A DNA stretch of 64,000 nt from Candidatus Woesebacteria bacterium (GTDB lineage Bacteria > Patescibacteriota > Microgenomatia > UBA1406 > GWC2-37-13): the NCBI GenBank assembly GCA_020429045.1, contig JAGQLS010000005.1, forward strand, positions 1 to 64,000. Direction: 5' to 3'. Below, piece after piece: positions 51,847-60,477 of the stretch (the first letter of the stretch is position 1; each line of letters starts with the position of its first letter). A program made the position numbers and the translations under genes. Below the pieces are notes generated by a model that saw only the letters and a program-made list of their open reading frames with translations, ran no database searches and had not been told where the DNA came from.

Positions 51847-53628
51847 TCACTTCACCGTCACGCTTTTTGCGATATTGCGCGGCTTGTCGACGTTGTTTCC
51901 CAGTTCAACCGCCATAAAATAGGCAAGTAGCTGAAGAGGAACAACGTTTCCTATCGCATCGGTTTCTCCCGTGTCCGGAACGGGAAGAAAATAGTCATAG
52001 TTCTCTTGCTTCTTATGCCCGATAGCTATAACTTCAGCTCCTCGCAAGCGTACTTCGTTTATGGCGGTATTCATATCGTTTTTAACCACATCATCCGAGA
52101 CCACAGCGATGACAGGCACACCTTCCTCCATCAGGGTTATAGCATAGTGTTTAAGGTCGCCGGCGGGTATGGCATGTGCATGATGGTATGCTCCTTCGAC
52201 AATCTTTACCATCCCTTCGTTGACAACTGCAAGGTTTTGGTATTTACCTAACAAGAAAATGTGCTGTTTACGCGCTAAATGTTTTGCCAACATTTTCACA
52301 CGCGCGATATTTTGATTTTGCTCAAGATATGTGTGCAGCGCATAGGCAAGAAACTCGAGGTGCTTGTGCCCATTTTCATATTGCTCTTGTAGGGTTTTTG
52401 CCACGAGATACCCCCACGCAATCTGGGAAGAAAATACTTTCGTTGACATAACGCAAATTTCTGGTCCCGCTTCGCTCATGAAGGGGTAATCTGACATACG
52501 CGTCATCATGGAGCCCGGCATGTTGACCACAGAAGCGATTTTCATTTTTTTGTTTTTTGCATATTCGAGAACTTCCATAACATCTGCGGTTTCGCCGCTT
52601 TGCGAAGGGGCAATGATAAGATCATCTTTTTGAAACAAACCATAATAACTGCGTGCGTCTGCACCAACAAGGTTCGTCGCGCGTATACCACCAAACACCC
52701 TAAGGTAAAAGGCGATTTGAGAAGCGGCAAATCCAGCCGTGCCCGAACCGATCGTGTACACATGAGGTGCGCGTTTTGTTGCGTTAGCGAGTTCTTCATA
52801 CGTTCCCTTTGGTTGGGAAAGGAGCTTTCGTATAGCCTGCGGCGTCTCGAAAATTTCTTTGACCATAAAGTGGTCATGACCCTCTTTTTGTATGGTATCT
52901 GCTTTTATTGTCATAGGCTCAAACACAAAGGTCTTTTTTGTACCATCTTTAACGTCAAAAAGCGATACGTCGCCACCCTTACCAATCTGTATCATTTGAT
53001 TGTTTTCAACAACCGCCATAGTATCGACATATGGCGCAAAAGAAAGGACATCAGACGAAACAAATATATCGTTGGTTTTTGTATCTTTCCCGACAACCAG
53101 CGGCGAGCCATTGCGTGCAGCGTAGATTTCTCCCTCCTTGGTGAGGGCGATGATGGTGTTTCGCCCATCAAGCTGAAGGAACGCCGCCCTTATTGCTTCT
53201 AAAAGCGACTTTTGTGTTTTTTGTTTCTCTTCGATGAGCCGTACGATAACTTCGGTGTCTGTTTCGCTTGCAAAGCGATAGTTTTTTTCAACAAGCATTT
53301 TTTTGAGTTCGTCGAAGTTTTCTACGATGCCATTTTGCGCCAACACAAACGATTTGTCGGTGCTATAGTGTGGGTGTGCGTTGGTTGTATTGACCGCGCC
53401 AGTTGTGGCCCAGCGCGTATGGGCGATGGCACAATTACCGTTGGGAAGTTTTTCAAGCGAGCGTATGTCGCTTATTTTCCCCACTTCTTTTTCAACAAAC
53501 AGCGCATTATCCGCGCATACTGCAACACCCCACGAGTCGTACCCACGATAGTCTAATCGTTTGAGGCCGTTTATAACAATGGAGCCAGCGTTGGTTTTTA
53601 CTCCTTTGTACCCATAGATTCCACACAT
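51847..53628 (-). CDS. glmS: Glutamine--fructose-6-phosphate aminotransferase
   Basis: 593 residues. N-terminal glutamine amidotransferase with Cys2 (MCGIYGYKG), RLDYRGYDSWG, and HTRWATTG; then two SIS domains (IGSGTAGFAASQIA, SQSGETADVMEVLEYAK) and the C-terminal GDLKHYAITLMEEG and DKPRNIAKSVTV. It makes glucosamine-6-phosphate for peptidoglycan. A catalytic RNA-like leader lies upstream, which would cut the message when the product accumulates. Its substrate fructose-6-P is supplied by manA/pgi elsewhere in the window. Confidence 0.97.
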   Translation of the reverse strand: MCGIYGYKGVKTNAGSIVINGLKRLDYRGYDSWGVAVCADNALFVEKEVGKISDIRSLEKLPNGNCAIAHTRWATTGAVNTTNAHPHYSTDKSFVLAQNGIVENFDELKKMLVEKNYRFASETDTEVIVRLIEEKQKTQKSLLEAIRAAFLQLDGRNTIIALTKEGEIYAARNGSPLVVGKDTKTNDIFVSSDVLSFAPYVDTMAVVENNQMIQIGKGGDVSLFDVKDGTKKTFVFEPMTIKADTIQKEGHDHFMVKEIFETPQAIRKLLSQPKGTYEELANATKRAPHVYTIGSGTAGFAASQIAFYLRVFGGIRATNLVGADARSYYGLFQKDDLIIAPSQSGETADVMEVLEYAKNKKMKIASVVNMPGSMMTRMSDYPFMSEAGPEICVMSTKVFSSQIAWGYLVAKTLQEQYENGHKHLEFLAYALHTYLEQNQNIARVKMLAKHLARKQHIFLLGKYQNLAVVNEGMVKIVEGAYHHAHAIPAGDLKHYAITLMEEGVPVIAVVSDDVVKNDMNTAINEVRLRGAEVIAIGHKKQENYDYFLPVPDTGETDAIGNVVPLQLLAYFMAVELGNNVDKPRNIAKSVTVK

Positions 53629-53699
53629 AGTAAAAAAGTGAATGAATAATTACTGACCCGAAATGGGCTAGCAGAAAGAAAAAGAGAAGTGGAAGGCTT

Positions 53700-53904
53700 G
53701 GGAGTGTCTCTGTTCCGAATCTTGCGAATCGGTTTTAAACAACTCTTTTTTGGTAGGTGCGCCACCACACCTGAGGGTCTCCGCTGATACTCCTGTCAAA
53801 CCGCGTGGTCAAACAGGGTCCGATTGTTCTTCAAACTACAACGTGTGTTGAAGAACCCCTCTTCCTCGTCTTCCCGATATCCTTACGTCATCGGGACCAG
53901 TCGC
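53700..53904 (-). promoter_or_regulatory. glmS-ribozyme-like leader RNA
   Basis: On the minus strand: AA|GCGAC TGG, then hairpin TCCCGAT...ATCGGGA (53896-53872), AGACGAGG (53871-53864), GAGGG pairing with CCCTC, two inserted hairpins (GTTCTTCAA/TTGAAGAAC and CCTGT/ACAGG), AGCGGAGACCCTCAGG (53785-53770), and a last hairpin AGGTG...CACCT (53772-53755). This is the order of the glmS ribozyme core (cleavage-site GCGCC, P1, GACGAGG, GCGGAU...CUCCCGG, P4) with changed bases and added stems. The proposed cut is after A53905. It sits directly 5' of glmS. Confidence 0.75.
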
Positions 53905-53956
53905 TTGTAACAGACCAAATTGTATAATTGGTCACTTTCTTGATCTTTCTGTGAAA

Positions 53957-53985
53957 AGAATAGCAACAACACTCTGTAATGTCAA
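53957..53985 (-). promoter_or_regulatory. glmS promoter
   Basis: TTGACA (53985-53980) and TATTCT (53962-53957) are 17 bases apart on the minus strand. Transcription would start near 53950, leaving about 45 bases before the ribozyme cut site and about 320 bases of leader before the glmS start. It is the strongest -35/-10 pair I see in the window. Confidence 0.8.
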
Positions 53986-54014
53986 GAAATTTCACCGCAA
54001 CGATTAAAACGCCA

Positions 54015-54332
54015 TCAACACTTTATGAGCAACAAGAATCCAAATATAATCAAACCGAGTGAAAACACAGTATAGATAATCATGTCGATCGTCGTGAAGG
54101 GCTGATATGGGCCCCAGCGCGGTCTGACCCAGCCGGTTTGATGAAGGACGTAACCTTCAATACCAAACAAAAGACCAAGATTGATCAGAAAATATGCATA
54201 TTGACCTATCGCGAGTAAAAGGAACATAACTATAAGAATTAATATTCCAAGTGGAGACCTTATGGTTTTATGATAGCGAATTGCAGCTTTAAGACCTTTT
54301 TTGCTTTGTGGTTTTGTTTTATTATTTATCAT
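54015..54332 (-). CDS. Small membrane protein
   Basis: 105 residues. Basic N-terminus (KTKPQSKKGLKAAIRYHKTIR) followed by three hydrophobic helices (about 28-46, 48-64 and 83-103), with GWVRPRWGPYQPFTT between the last two. No known family. It lies about 30 bases upstream of the glmS promoter -35 and is transcribed in the same direction, without evident coupling. Confidence 0.6.
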   Translation of the reverse strand: MINNKTKPQSKKGLKAAIRYHKTIRSPLGILILIVMFLLLAIGQYAYFLINLGLLFGIEGYVLHQTGWVRPRWGPYQPFTTIDMIIYTVFSLGLIIFGFLLLIKC

Positions 54333-54411
54333 TTGTTAGGAAGAATTTATTCTATAGTTTTACTCCGCGCGGCAAAATCAAATCAATCAAAATTTTTTAA
54401 AAAAATCAACT

Positions 54412-54873
54412 CTACCTTCCCCCCTCAACATAATAGTCGGGAATGGCAGCAACTTGTTTATAGCCGCTCTTTTTATAAAATGCCCTTGCTGGCGCATACG
54501 AGTCGATATCACATGATAGGGCATGGATATAACGACCACCAATTTTTTTAACAAACCGTTCAAGATGTGATAATAGTCGAGAAGCTAGTCCTTGATGTCT
54601 GTATTGTTTATGTACAGCAAAATAATCTTCATCCATTTCATAACCACCACTACCATATTTGTTTTCTCTCACGCCCATTGCGGCGATGATTTTTCCTTCA
54701 TCTTCTATGTACCAATATTGGTGACGGTTAGAATCAAGACTTTCAATAACGGCTTTTTCAACAATCTTTTTTTCATTGGGTGCCCAAGTTTGATCAAAGG
54801 CGTTCGGTCCGGTGAGAAAAGCCGCTATTTTTACAGCGGTTTCTTTATTTGTTAATGTTTTTATTTCCAACAC
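54412..54873 (-). CDS. GNAT-family N-acetyltransferase
   Basis: About 153 residues from a GTG at 54873; the TATAAT at 54885-54880 lies six bases before it and rules out the longer frame from 54897. GNAT core: YWYIEDEGKIIAAMGVR, EDYFAVHKQYRHQGLASRLL (acetyl-CoA loop QxxGLA) and ARAFYKKSGYKQV. It transfers acetyl to an amine; the target is unknown. The mRNA is leaderless. Downstream is the small membrane protein. Confidence 0.85.
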   Translation of the reverse strand: MLEIKTLTNKETAVKIAAFLTGPNAFDQTWAPNEKKIVEKAVIESLDSNRHQYWYIEDEGKIIAAMGVRENKYGSGGYEMDEDYFAVHKQYRHQGLASRLLSHLERFVKKIGGRYIHALSCDIDSYAPARAFYKKSGYKQVAAIPDYYVEGGR

Positions 54874-55005
54874 AAAAGTATTATAACAAGATAGCACAAA
54901 GTCTATTACGCAAAGATTTAATGATTGAGAGTTATAGTTTAAATTGTGTTGCGCAATTTAAACCGAAATGATATTATGGTTTAATTAACAATTATACACA
55001 TAGTT

Positions 55006-56145
55006 ATGCAAATTGGAAAATTAGTACAACAATCAGGTGGTTATAAAGCTTTTATACCAAACTCGTTTCCACCCGACATAACAAATCTACGATTGGATCA
55101 AGAAGTATCTGAATGTGAATTTTGGGCAGGACACCACTTAGCAAAATTAGATGGAATAACGCAAAGACTTCCTGACCTAGACCTTTTCATATTTATGTAT
55201 ATAAGGAAAGAAGCAGCCTTATCAAGCAACATCGAAGGGACAAAAGCAACAATAATTGACAGTATTAAAGCAGAAGCCAACATTGTTGAAGGGTTACCAG
55301 AAGACGTTGACACAATTCAATCATACATTGGTGCCATGAATTATGGGTTAAGCAGAATGGAGAAATTACCTCTTTCTTTAAGGTTTTTAAAAGAAACGCA
55401 TAAAATATTACTCTCGGATAATAAATATCATATAAAAACACCGGGTGAATTTAGAAAATCACAGAATTGGATATCTGGAACATCTCCAAATGACGCAAAA
55501 TATGTACCTCCTCCCACTTACGAAATGAATATAGCGCTTGGTCAACTGGAAAAATTTCTATATAGCAGCTATTACAGTCCGCTCATGAAAATTGCTATGG
55601 CCCATGCACAGTTTGAAACAATTCATCCATTCCAGGATGGAAACGGCAGAACGGGGAGATTGTTAGTCACGTTTTACTTATACAAGGAGAAAGTACTTGA
55701 AAGGCCGGTCTTATACCTCTCAAAATTTTTTGGAGGCAATGAAAAACGGAGAGAGAAATATTTTGATATGCTTCACAACTACCACTCCAAAGGAGGGGTA
55801 AAGCAATGGCTAACCTTCTTTTTTAAAGGAATATCAGAGGTTGCTCAAGACGCAATAAAGACATCAAACAAGATCATGAATTTAAGAGAGAAAGATATGG
55901 AAAAGATACATTCTTTAGGGAAAGGAGCGTCGACCGGGGTTGCGCTACTTCGCAATTTATACAGCCTACCTATCGTAGATGCAAAAAAAATTTCAGAATG
56001 GACAGGGCATTCTATACAAGCATCGTATAAAACTATTAATAAGTTTGTAGAAATTGGCATTCTAGAACAAAGAGATGAAAGCAAGGTATACGGGAAGACA
56101 TATGTATACAAAGATTATCTCGCGTTGTTTACTGATGAAAAGTAA
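55006..56145 (+). CDS. Fic-family AMPylase-like protein with N-terminal inhibitory helix
   Basis: 379 residues. Fic motif HPFQDGNGRTGR near residue 207 is perfect, so the catalytic His is present. The inhibitory motif SxxxEG is at 73-78 (SSNIEG), placing it among class II Fic proteins with an intrachain inhibitor. A C-terminal winged-helix-like part (ATGVALLRNLYSLP, ISEWTGHSIQASYKTINKFV) completes the common Fic-wHTH layout. Members transfer AMP or related groups to protein Ser/Thr/Tyr. No antitoxin gene is needed. Possibly a stress regulator or mobile-element cargo near the tRNA. Confidence 0.92.
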   Translation: MQIGKLVQQSGGYKAFIPNSFPPDITNLRLDQEVSECEFWAGHHLAKLDGITQRLPDLDLFIFMYIRKEAALSSNIEGTKATIIDSIKAEANIVEGLPEDVDTIQSYIGAMNYGLSRMEKLPLSLRFLKETHKILLSDNKYHIKTPGEFRKSQNWISGTSPNDAKYVPPPTYEMNIALGQLEKFLYSSYYSPLMKIAMAHAQFETIHPFQDGNGRTGRLLVTFYLYKEKVLERPVLYLSKFFGGNEKRREKYFDMLHNYHSKGGVKQWLTFFFKGISEVAQDAIKTSNKIMNLREKDMEKIHSLGKGASTGVALLRNLYSLPIVDAKKISEWTGHSIQASYKTINKFVEIGILEQRDESKVYGKTYVYKDYLALFTDEK

Positions 56146-56183
56146 TCAAAAACACCAATAAAACTCCGCCACCTTTTTCTTCC

Positions 56184-56198
56184 TGGCTGCCCAGCTAG
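56184..56198. repeat. 15-base copy of the tRNA-Gln 3' end
   Basis: TGGCTGCCCAGCTAG at 56184-56198 repeats 56352-56366, which is the CCA plus acceptor 3' strand of tRNA-Gln. Next to it is a CCTGCCGGCAGG palindrome. Further on, ATTAACTGTCAG (56231-56242) and ATTAACTGACAG (56260-56271) form a small repeat pair. Such a duplicated tRNA end is what an integrated element can leave, but the segment between copies is only about 150 bases and carries no gene. Confidence 0.6.
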
Positions 56199-56351
56199 CC
56201 TGCCTGCCGGCAGGGATTTACCCAAAGGGCATTAACTGTCAGAAACATTCGCACAGCTCATTAACTGACAGTGTAAACGAACCATCGGTTCTCAATATCA
56301 AAACCGGATAATCAAACAAAAAAAGATAGAACGAGTCTGTCTTTTTTTGTT

Positions 56352-56425
56352 TGGCTGCCCAGCTAGGATTCGAACCTAGATTAGACGGTTCAGAGCCGTC
56401 TGTCCTACCATTAGACGACCGGGCA
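56352..56425 (-). tRNA. tRNA-Gln (anticodon CTG)
   Basis: A 74-base cloverleaf on the minus strand: acceptor TGCCCGG pairs with CTGGGCA (one G-T), D arm GTC...GAC, anticodon stem GACGG/CCGTC around loop CTCTGAA (anticodon CTG, Gln CAG), T arm with TTCGAATC. The discriminator is G, and CCA is encoded in the DNA. The surrounding 56426-56555 holds no gene that I can see. Confidence 0.95.
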
Positions 56426-56555
56426 AACCAACAACACCGACACTTGTTGTCCACCATTACCCCTCACAGCGGGGCAGGGCCTACAGGATAAAAATCTGTT
56501 CACCATACAAACCCAACAACAGTTCTTGCAACGAGACGGCGAATAGACCATTGTA

Positions 56556-57737
56556 TCAAACCTTATCCTTATTTAGTAGCCCAAAAAGCACTGCGAGCAA
56601 CAAAAAATTTTGTTGAATAGTCAACCAATAATGGTCAAACATGCCCGTTGCGACAACAACAAATAGTACAATCCACCACTGTTTTGTTTGTGTTCTTTTT
56701 TTCAACCACTTCCATGCACCACATGCGAGCAACCCAGAGACCACGACGCCAACTTCTGCAACAAACAGCAAAAAAACGTTGTGCACGGGTTGTATGAAAA
56801 CATAAGGGAACGCTCCATCGATTGATCCCTGCTCAAAGAGATAATTTTTGAGTCCGACACCAAAGAAGGGGTGTGTGCTTATGATTTCAACAGCTTTTTT
56901 TGTCAGCAACCCACGTTTGTACAACGAAAGTGGGTCGCCCTGGAATTGGAAAGCAATTCCCAACACGAGGAGAAATGTCAGCAATCTTGTTACAAAACAA
57001 AACACACAATGTTTATATAGTTTTACATCAAACGCGTAGTACATATTTATCATTGCAAAAACAATAATTGCTGTTCGCGAAAATGAAATCAAAATGAGAA
57101 GGGAAGAAATAATCATTAACAAAAACCGCGCGGCTGATCTAGTTTTTGTATCCCACAAGGCAAACACATAAAGAGCGAGGTAAAATCCGCCAAGCGCATT
57201 GGGGTGAGGAAATGTCGAGTAGGGCCTCAACAGCTGTTTGCCATGCGCTGTGATAGTTGCAATACCAATCGTGTCTATAGTAAAGTTTCGTTCTCCAAGA
57301 AAGTACCATATCCCCTGCAGTGCGCCTTGGTGGACAATTTGTGCAAGTGCCAAAAAAAACACAACAACGGCACCAGCAAAAAACGCAGTATACATACGAC
57401 TTCTCTTCACACGACTATTTTTCACCAACACGGAAAGCCCGTACAGTTCCAGCACTTTTAGTGTGCCATACAAAGCCAGAAACGTTTGTTGAGCGAGTAA
57501 AACGTTACTTACTAGAATCAAAAGTACGACGCTAAACCATTTTTTACGACAGGTTTTGAGCAACAATTTCCACTTTGAAGCAAGGAGTATGAAAACAAGG
57601 ATGTCTGTTAAAAAAAGGGCCGGAGCCAGATAGTCTACGCGCACTCCTTGGACAAACGAAAAGTCAAAAAAGAAGAATGTACCAAACTGGGTGGGAAGGG
57701 AAAACGCTAAAAGCAGCAACAAAGTTTCGCCTATCAT
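56556..57737 (-). CDS. O-antigen-ligase-like membrane protein
   Basis: 393 residues with about ten membrane helices. The C-terminal half has the external loop of Wzy/WaaL-like proteins: ISTHPFFGVGLKNYLFEQGS and the following PVHNVFLLFVAEVGVV, which is the conserved HNxxL part. PHPNALGGFYLALYVFAL is another family-like region. These enzymes join or polymerise lipid-linked glycans on the outer face. TATAAT lies nine bases before the ATG. Polymer and partner genes are not in the window. Confidence 0.8.
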   Translation of the reverse strand: MIGETLLLLLAFSLPTQFGTFFFFDFSFVQGVRVDYLAPALFLTDILVFILLASKWKLLLKTCRKKWFSVVLLILVSNVLLAQQTFLALYGTLKVLELYGLSVLVKNSRVKRSRMYTAFFAGAVVVFFLALAQIVHQGALQGIWYFLGERNFTIDTIGIATITAHGKQLLRPYSTFPHPNALGGFYLALYVFALWDTKTRSAARFLLMIISSLLILISFSRTAIIVFAMINMYYAFDVKLYKHCVFCFVTRLLTFLLVLGIAFQFQGDPLSLYKRGLLTKKAVEIISTHPFFGVGLKNYLFEQGSIDGAFPYVFIQPVHNVFLLFVAEVGVVVSGLLACGAWKWLKKRTQTKQWWIVLFVVVATGMFDHYWLTIQQNFLLLAVLFGLLNKDKV

Positions 57738-57807
57738 ATATAAAGCATTATATATTTCCTATCGTTTATTTACCGCTTGATCAACAATTGTGTATACTTA
57801 AAATACT

Positions 57808-59235
57808 ATGGAGCGAGCGAAAGGAGAGATAACAACACTACTTGCGGTTGGAGCATTGGTTGTTGTTGGCATTGCTTCCTTTATCACTTCTACACTTAAC
57901 ACTAGGCCAATCAAAACGCAAACACAGGCGGCGCAAGCTATATGGACATGCCCACAAGATGGCTCTCAGGCTGATGCTGAAGCGATTGATACGTTCACAC
58001 GTGTTTGGGGAGGAGAACAAAACGGCGCCATGCGTTGGCGCTATGAGAGGGCACTTTTTTTGACCGACTGTCAGAATCCGAATATTTGTGAAGGAGGATC
58101 GGCGCAAAACAGTTTTGCTGGTTCAGGAAGTGTACCGGTGTGGCTCAATTGCACCAACCCTCCGCCTGCAGGAGGTGGGGGCGGATCTCAACCACCACCT
58201 GGCGGAGGTGGAACAGGAACGGGTACTGGTGGTACGGGAGGTACATACAGCGGTCAAGGCTTTATCTGCTACAACAATAAAGAAAGCAACGGGAGTTTTA
58301 CAGAAACAAACCAAGCCACACGACAATCGTTCATTTCAGTGTGGGGAGGGAAGTGCGCAGAACCCGAACGTGCAGGAGCATCGCGATGGCGCTACCAGCG
58401 GAGTTTGTATCTTGATCCGGGGAGCGATGGTTCGACCTGCGAACAAGACCAAAACAATAGAGATCATAAATACTGGGATGGGTGTCCGACGCCAAGCCCG
58501 ATTGCAGCGCCGACACCCGTGGGCGCTGGAGGCGGTGGGTCAGGTTCTGGGAGTGGTTTGGGAGGCACAGGAGGAACCGGTACGCCTACCGGGGTATTAT
58601 CAGGGACACCTTCTGTCTCGCCAATCAGCGGAACAGTCACTCCGACCCCCACACCAATAATTACTCCAACCCAGACAGAATATACTTACAAAGCAACAGT
58701 AACGATCAAAGTACAATATGCAGATGAATGCAGCAAGTACGGTTTAGTCAGCTTGCATATAAACAACATATACATACGAGGAGATAATACAGGCTCGCTA
58801 TGGTTTCAGGAGAACACCCCCTTATCCTTTAACATTGATTTGAATAGTGCTACGCATGAAACAATCACTGATTATACCTTTTCTGCAAGCTACGCAGAGA
58901 CAATGACGATTTATTACGATACAATATATTTTCAAACCACCATAAATCGTCCTTATTATTTTTCCAATCGAAGTTCAGGCAACCTTACTCCGGTCTGGAA
59001 CGGCAGTATGTATGAAGTGTCAGACGAATATGTCATTGACTGTCGCGACATAACAACAATTATTACCTCCGGTCTTCCTACGAATACGCCGAAATCCACC
59101 AATACGCTTTCTCCAACCTCTTATAACCTTTGGTTATTATATTGCTTTCGTATCAGGTGCGTATGGATTTTATTTTTTAATAAAAACTCAACGCCCAATC
59201 AATGTATGCAGACCTGCATGGCTTTGGCGAAATAA
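57808..59235 (+). CDS. Large secreted protein with repeated Cys domain and Gly/Pro linkers; C-terminus probably frameshifted
   Basis: 475 residues. Signal anchor (about 11-30), then two copies of a roughly 65-residue Cys-containing unit (first with RVWGGEQNGAMRWRYERALF, second with VWGGKCAEPERAGASRWRYQ). The units are separated by Gly/Pro/Thr linkers, and the second is followed by a beta-rich domain. The last 40 residues (SYNLWLLYCFRIRCVWILFF) are not folded-looking. The +1 frame from about 59115 instead encodes a membrane helix with a basic end (LITFGYYIAFVSGAYGFYFL, then KTQR). This suggests that a frameshift replaced a C-terminal anchor. An IS630-type element lies about 150 bases downstream. 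Confidence 0.72.
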   Translation: MERAKGEITTLLAVGALVVVGIASFITSTLNTRPIKTQTQAAQAIWTCPQDGSQADAEAIDTFTRVWGGEQNGAMRWRYERALFLTDCQNPNICEGGSAQNSFAGSGSVPVWLNCTNPPPAGGGGGSQPPPGGGGTGTGTGGTGGTYSGQGFICYNNKESNGSFTETNQATRQSFISVWGGKCAEPERAGASRWRYQRSLYLDPGSDGSTCEQDQNNRDHKYWDGCPTPSPIAAPTPVGAGGGGSGSGSGLGGTGGTGTPTGVLSGTPSVSPISGTVTPTPTPIITPTQTEYTYKATVTIKVQYADECSKYGLVSLHINNIYIRGDNTGSLWFQENTPLSFNIDLNSATHETITDYTFSASYAETMTIYYDTIYFQTTINRPYYFSNRSSGNLTPVWNGSMYEVSDEYVIDCRDITTIITSGLPTNTPKSTNTLSPTSYNLWLLYCFRIRCVWILFFNKNSTPNQCMQTCMALAK

Positions 59236-59390
59236 TTTCATGTACTTGAACTGTAACAACAGATGCAGTAAGATCAAGATAAAATAGTTTTTTAAGTCTG
59301 TCTAAACCTAGACTCTGAAATTTTTTGGATGATAAACATACTGGTTTTTAGCTCCTTTATGGGTGTATCAGCTAATTATATATCACTCTC

Positions 59391-60460
59391 AAAACCAGTT
59401 GTCAGATTTGATACAGAAAAGTTTGTTGGTGGGTTAGTTGTATAAATTGTTGTTTGATTTGCTCAAAAGTTCTATTTGCCCTGTTGGCTAGTTTGGTTTT
59501 AGCATAACCCCACACATGTTCAATGGGATTGGTTTCTGGAGCATAGGGAGCAAGAGCAATGAGATGAATTTTCTCCAGTGATTTCCCTCTTTTTAGCTGT
59601 TCTCGTAGTTGTTTTGACTTGTGCCACTTGGCATTATCCCAAGCAATGCAAAGCTTTTTATCGGGATATTGCTTGATTAGCTTTTTAAGCACCCCAATGG
59701 TTTCTGTTGAGTTACCTCTCTTAATTGGGAATATGTGGCAAATATGGATGTTTTGGTCAAGAAACCCGAGGTAATTTTGATGTTGCTTACTCCTCTCGGT
59801 TTTAACAACAGTCCGTTTGCCTTTTACTAACCAAGCTCTTCTAATTTCCGCCTCCTTTTGGAGCCTAGTTTCATCAGCGGCAAAAACTACCCACTCACCA
59901 CTTTCCAGAAGTGGTTTAATTTCTCTCCTAATCTCCCTCACTCTTTTCTTAATGGCTTCTTCGTCTCTTCTGGGACTCACTACATCTGGATACTTGAGAG
60001 AGAGACCACAAAACTTAAGGAGTAAGTGATAACTGACGTCACTCTCATAGACCACATCAAATACTGCACTCACATATTGCTTTAGCTTGGGTACATCCCA
60101 AAACCTTGATGGTATCCTGTACTCATCTGGTGGTTGACTGAGTAACCACTTAATTTCTTTCTTCTGCTCTCTGGTTAACTTGGCTGCATTCTCATTACCA
60201 ATATTGTTTGAAAAAAGACTAGCCAATCTTCTCTGAATGAATGCTTTTAGCCAACGGGTAATTGTCCGCACAGAAGTGATTAAAGATTCAGCAATCGTTT
60301 TGATTTTTACCCCGGCCGCTCTGAGCAATACTGCTTGAGCCCTTAGTCTTACTGATTCAAGAGTTGATTTCCTTAGTTGTCTCCCAAGTAGTTCTTTCTC
60401 TGGCATGGTGAGCACTATTATGTACATTACCTCACTATATCAAATCTGCCATTTGGTTTT
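59391..60460. mobile_element. IS630-type insertion sequence
   Basis: About 1070 bases. Imperfect 26-base inverted repeats: left 59391-59416 begins AAAACCAGTTGTCAG, right 60435-60460 (reverse complement begins AAAACCAAATGGCAG); 22 of 26 positions agree. One intact transposase lies inside. A TA flanks the right end, but not the left, so the target duplication is not clear. Just outside the left end, ACTGGTTTT (59340-59348) mirrors the end sequence. Confidence 0.8.
59402..60427 (-). CDS. IS630-family transposase
   Basis: 341 residues (or 334 from the ATG at 60406). N-terminal helix-turn-helix (KIKTIAESLITSVRTITRWL) and a DDE core: first Asp in FAADETRLQ, second in CIAWDNAKWHKS, Glu in APETNPIEHVWGYAK. 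All three catalytic acids are present, so the element could be active. It runs from inverted repeat to inverted repeat. No frameshift between two frames, unlike many IS630 elements, so it is a single-frame form. Confidence 0.93.
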   Translation of the reverse strand: MYIIVLTMPEKELLGRQLRKSTLESVRLRAQAVLLRAAGVKIKTIAESLITSVRTITRWLKAFIQRRLASLFSNNIGNENAAKLTREQKKEIKWLLSQPPDEYRIPSRFWDVPKLKQYVSAVFDVVYESDVSYHLLLKFCGLSLKYPDVVSPRRDEEAIKKRVREIRREIKPLLESGEWVVFAADETRLQKEAEIRRAWLVKGKRTVVKTERSKQHQNYLGFLDQNIHICHIFPIKRGNSTETIGVLKKLIKQYPDKKLCIAWDNAKWHKSKQLREQLKRGKSLEKIHLIALAPYAPETNPIEHVWGYAKTKLANRANRTFEQIKQQFIQLTHQQTFLYQI

Positions 60461-60477
60461 TAAGGGGCTATATATTA

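Noticed and set aside
52600-53202. 200-residue open frame on the plus strand opposite glmS
   Set aside because: It lies wholly within the certain glmS gene, has low-complexity aromatic/basic content and no ribosome site. It is a shadow.
53700-53950. Structured glmS leader read as RNase P RNA, tmRNA or T-box
   Set aside because: The conserved GAGGAAAGTCC and ACAGAAA parts of RNase P RNA, the tRNA-like end of tmRNA and the T-box are all missing. The order of parts fits a glmS ribozyme instead.
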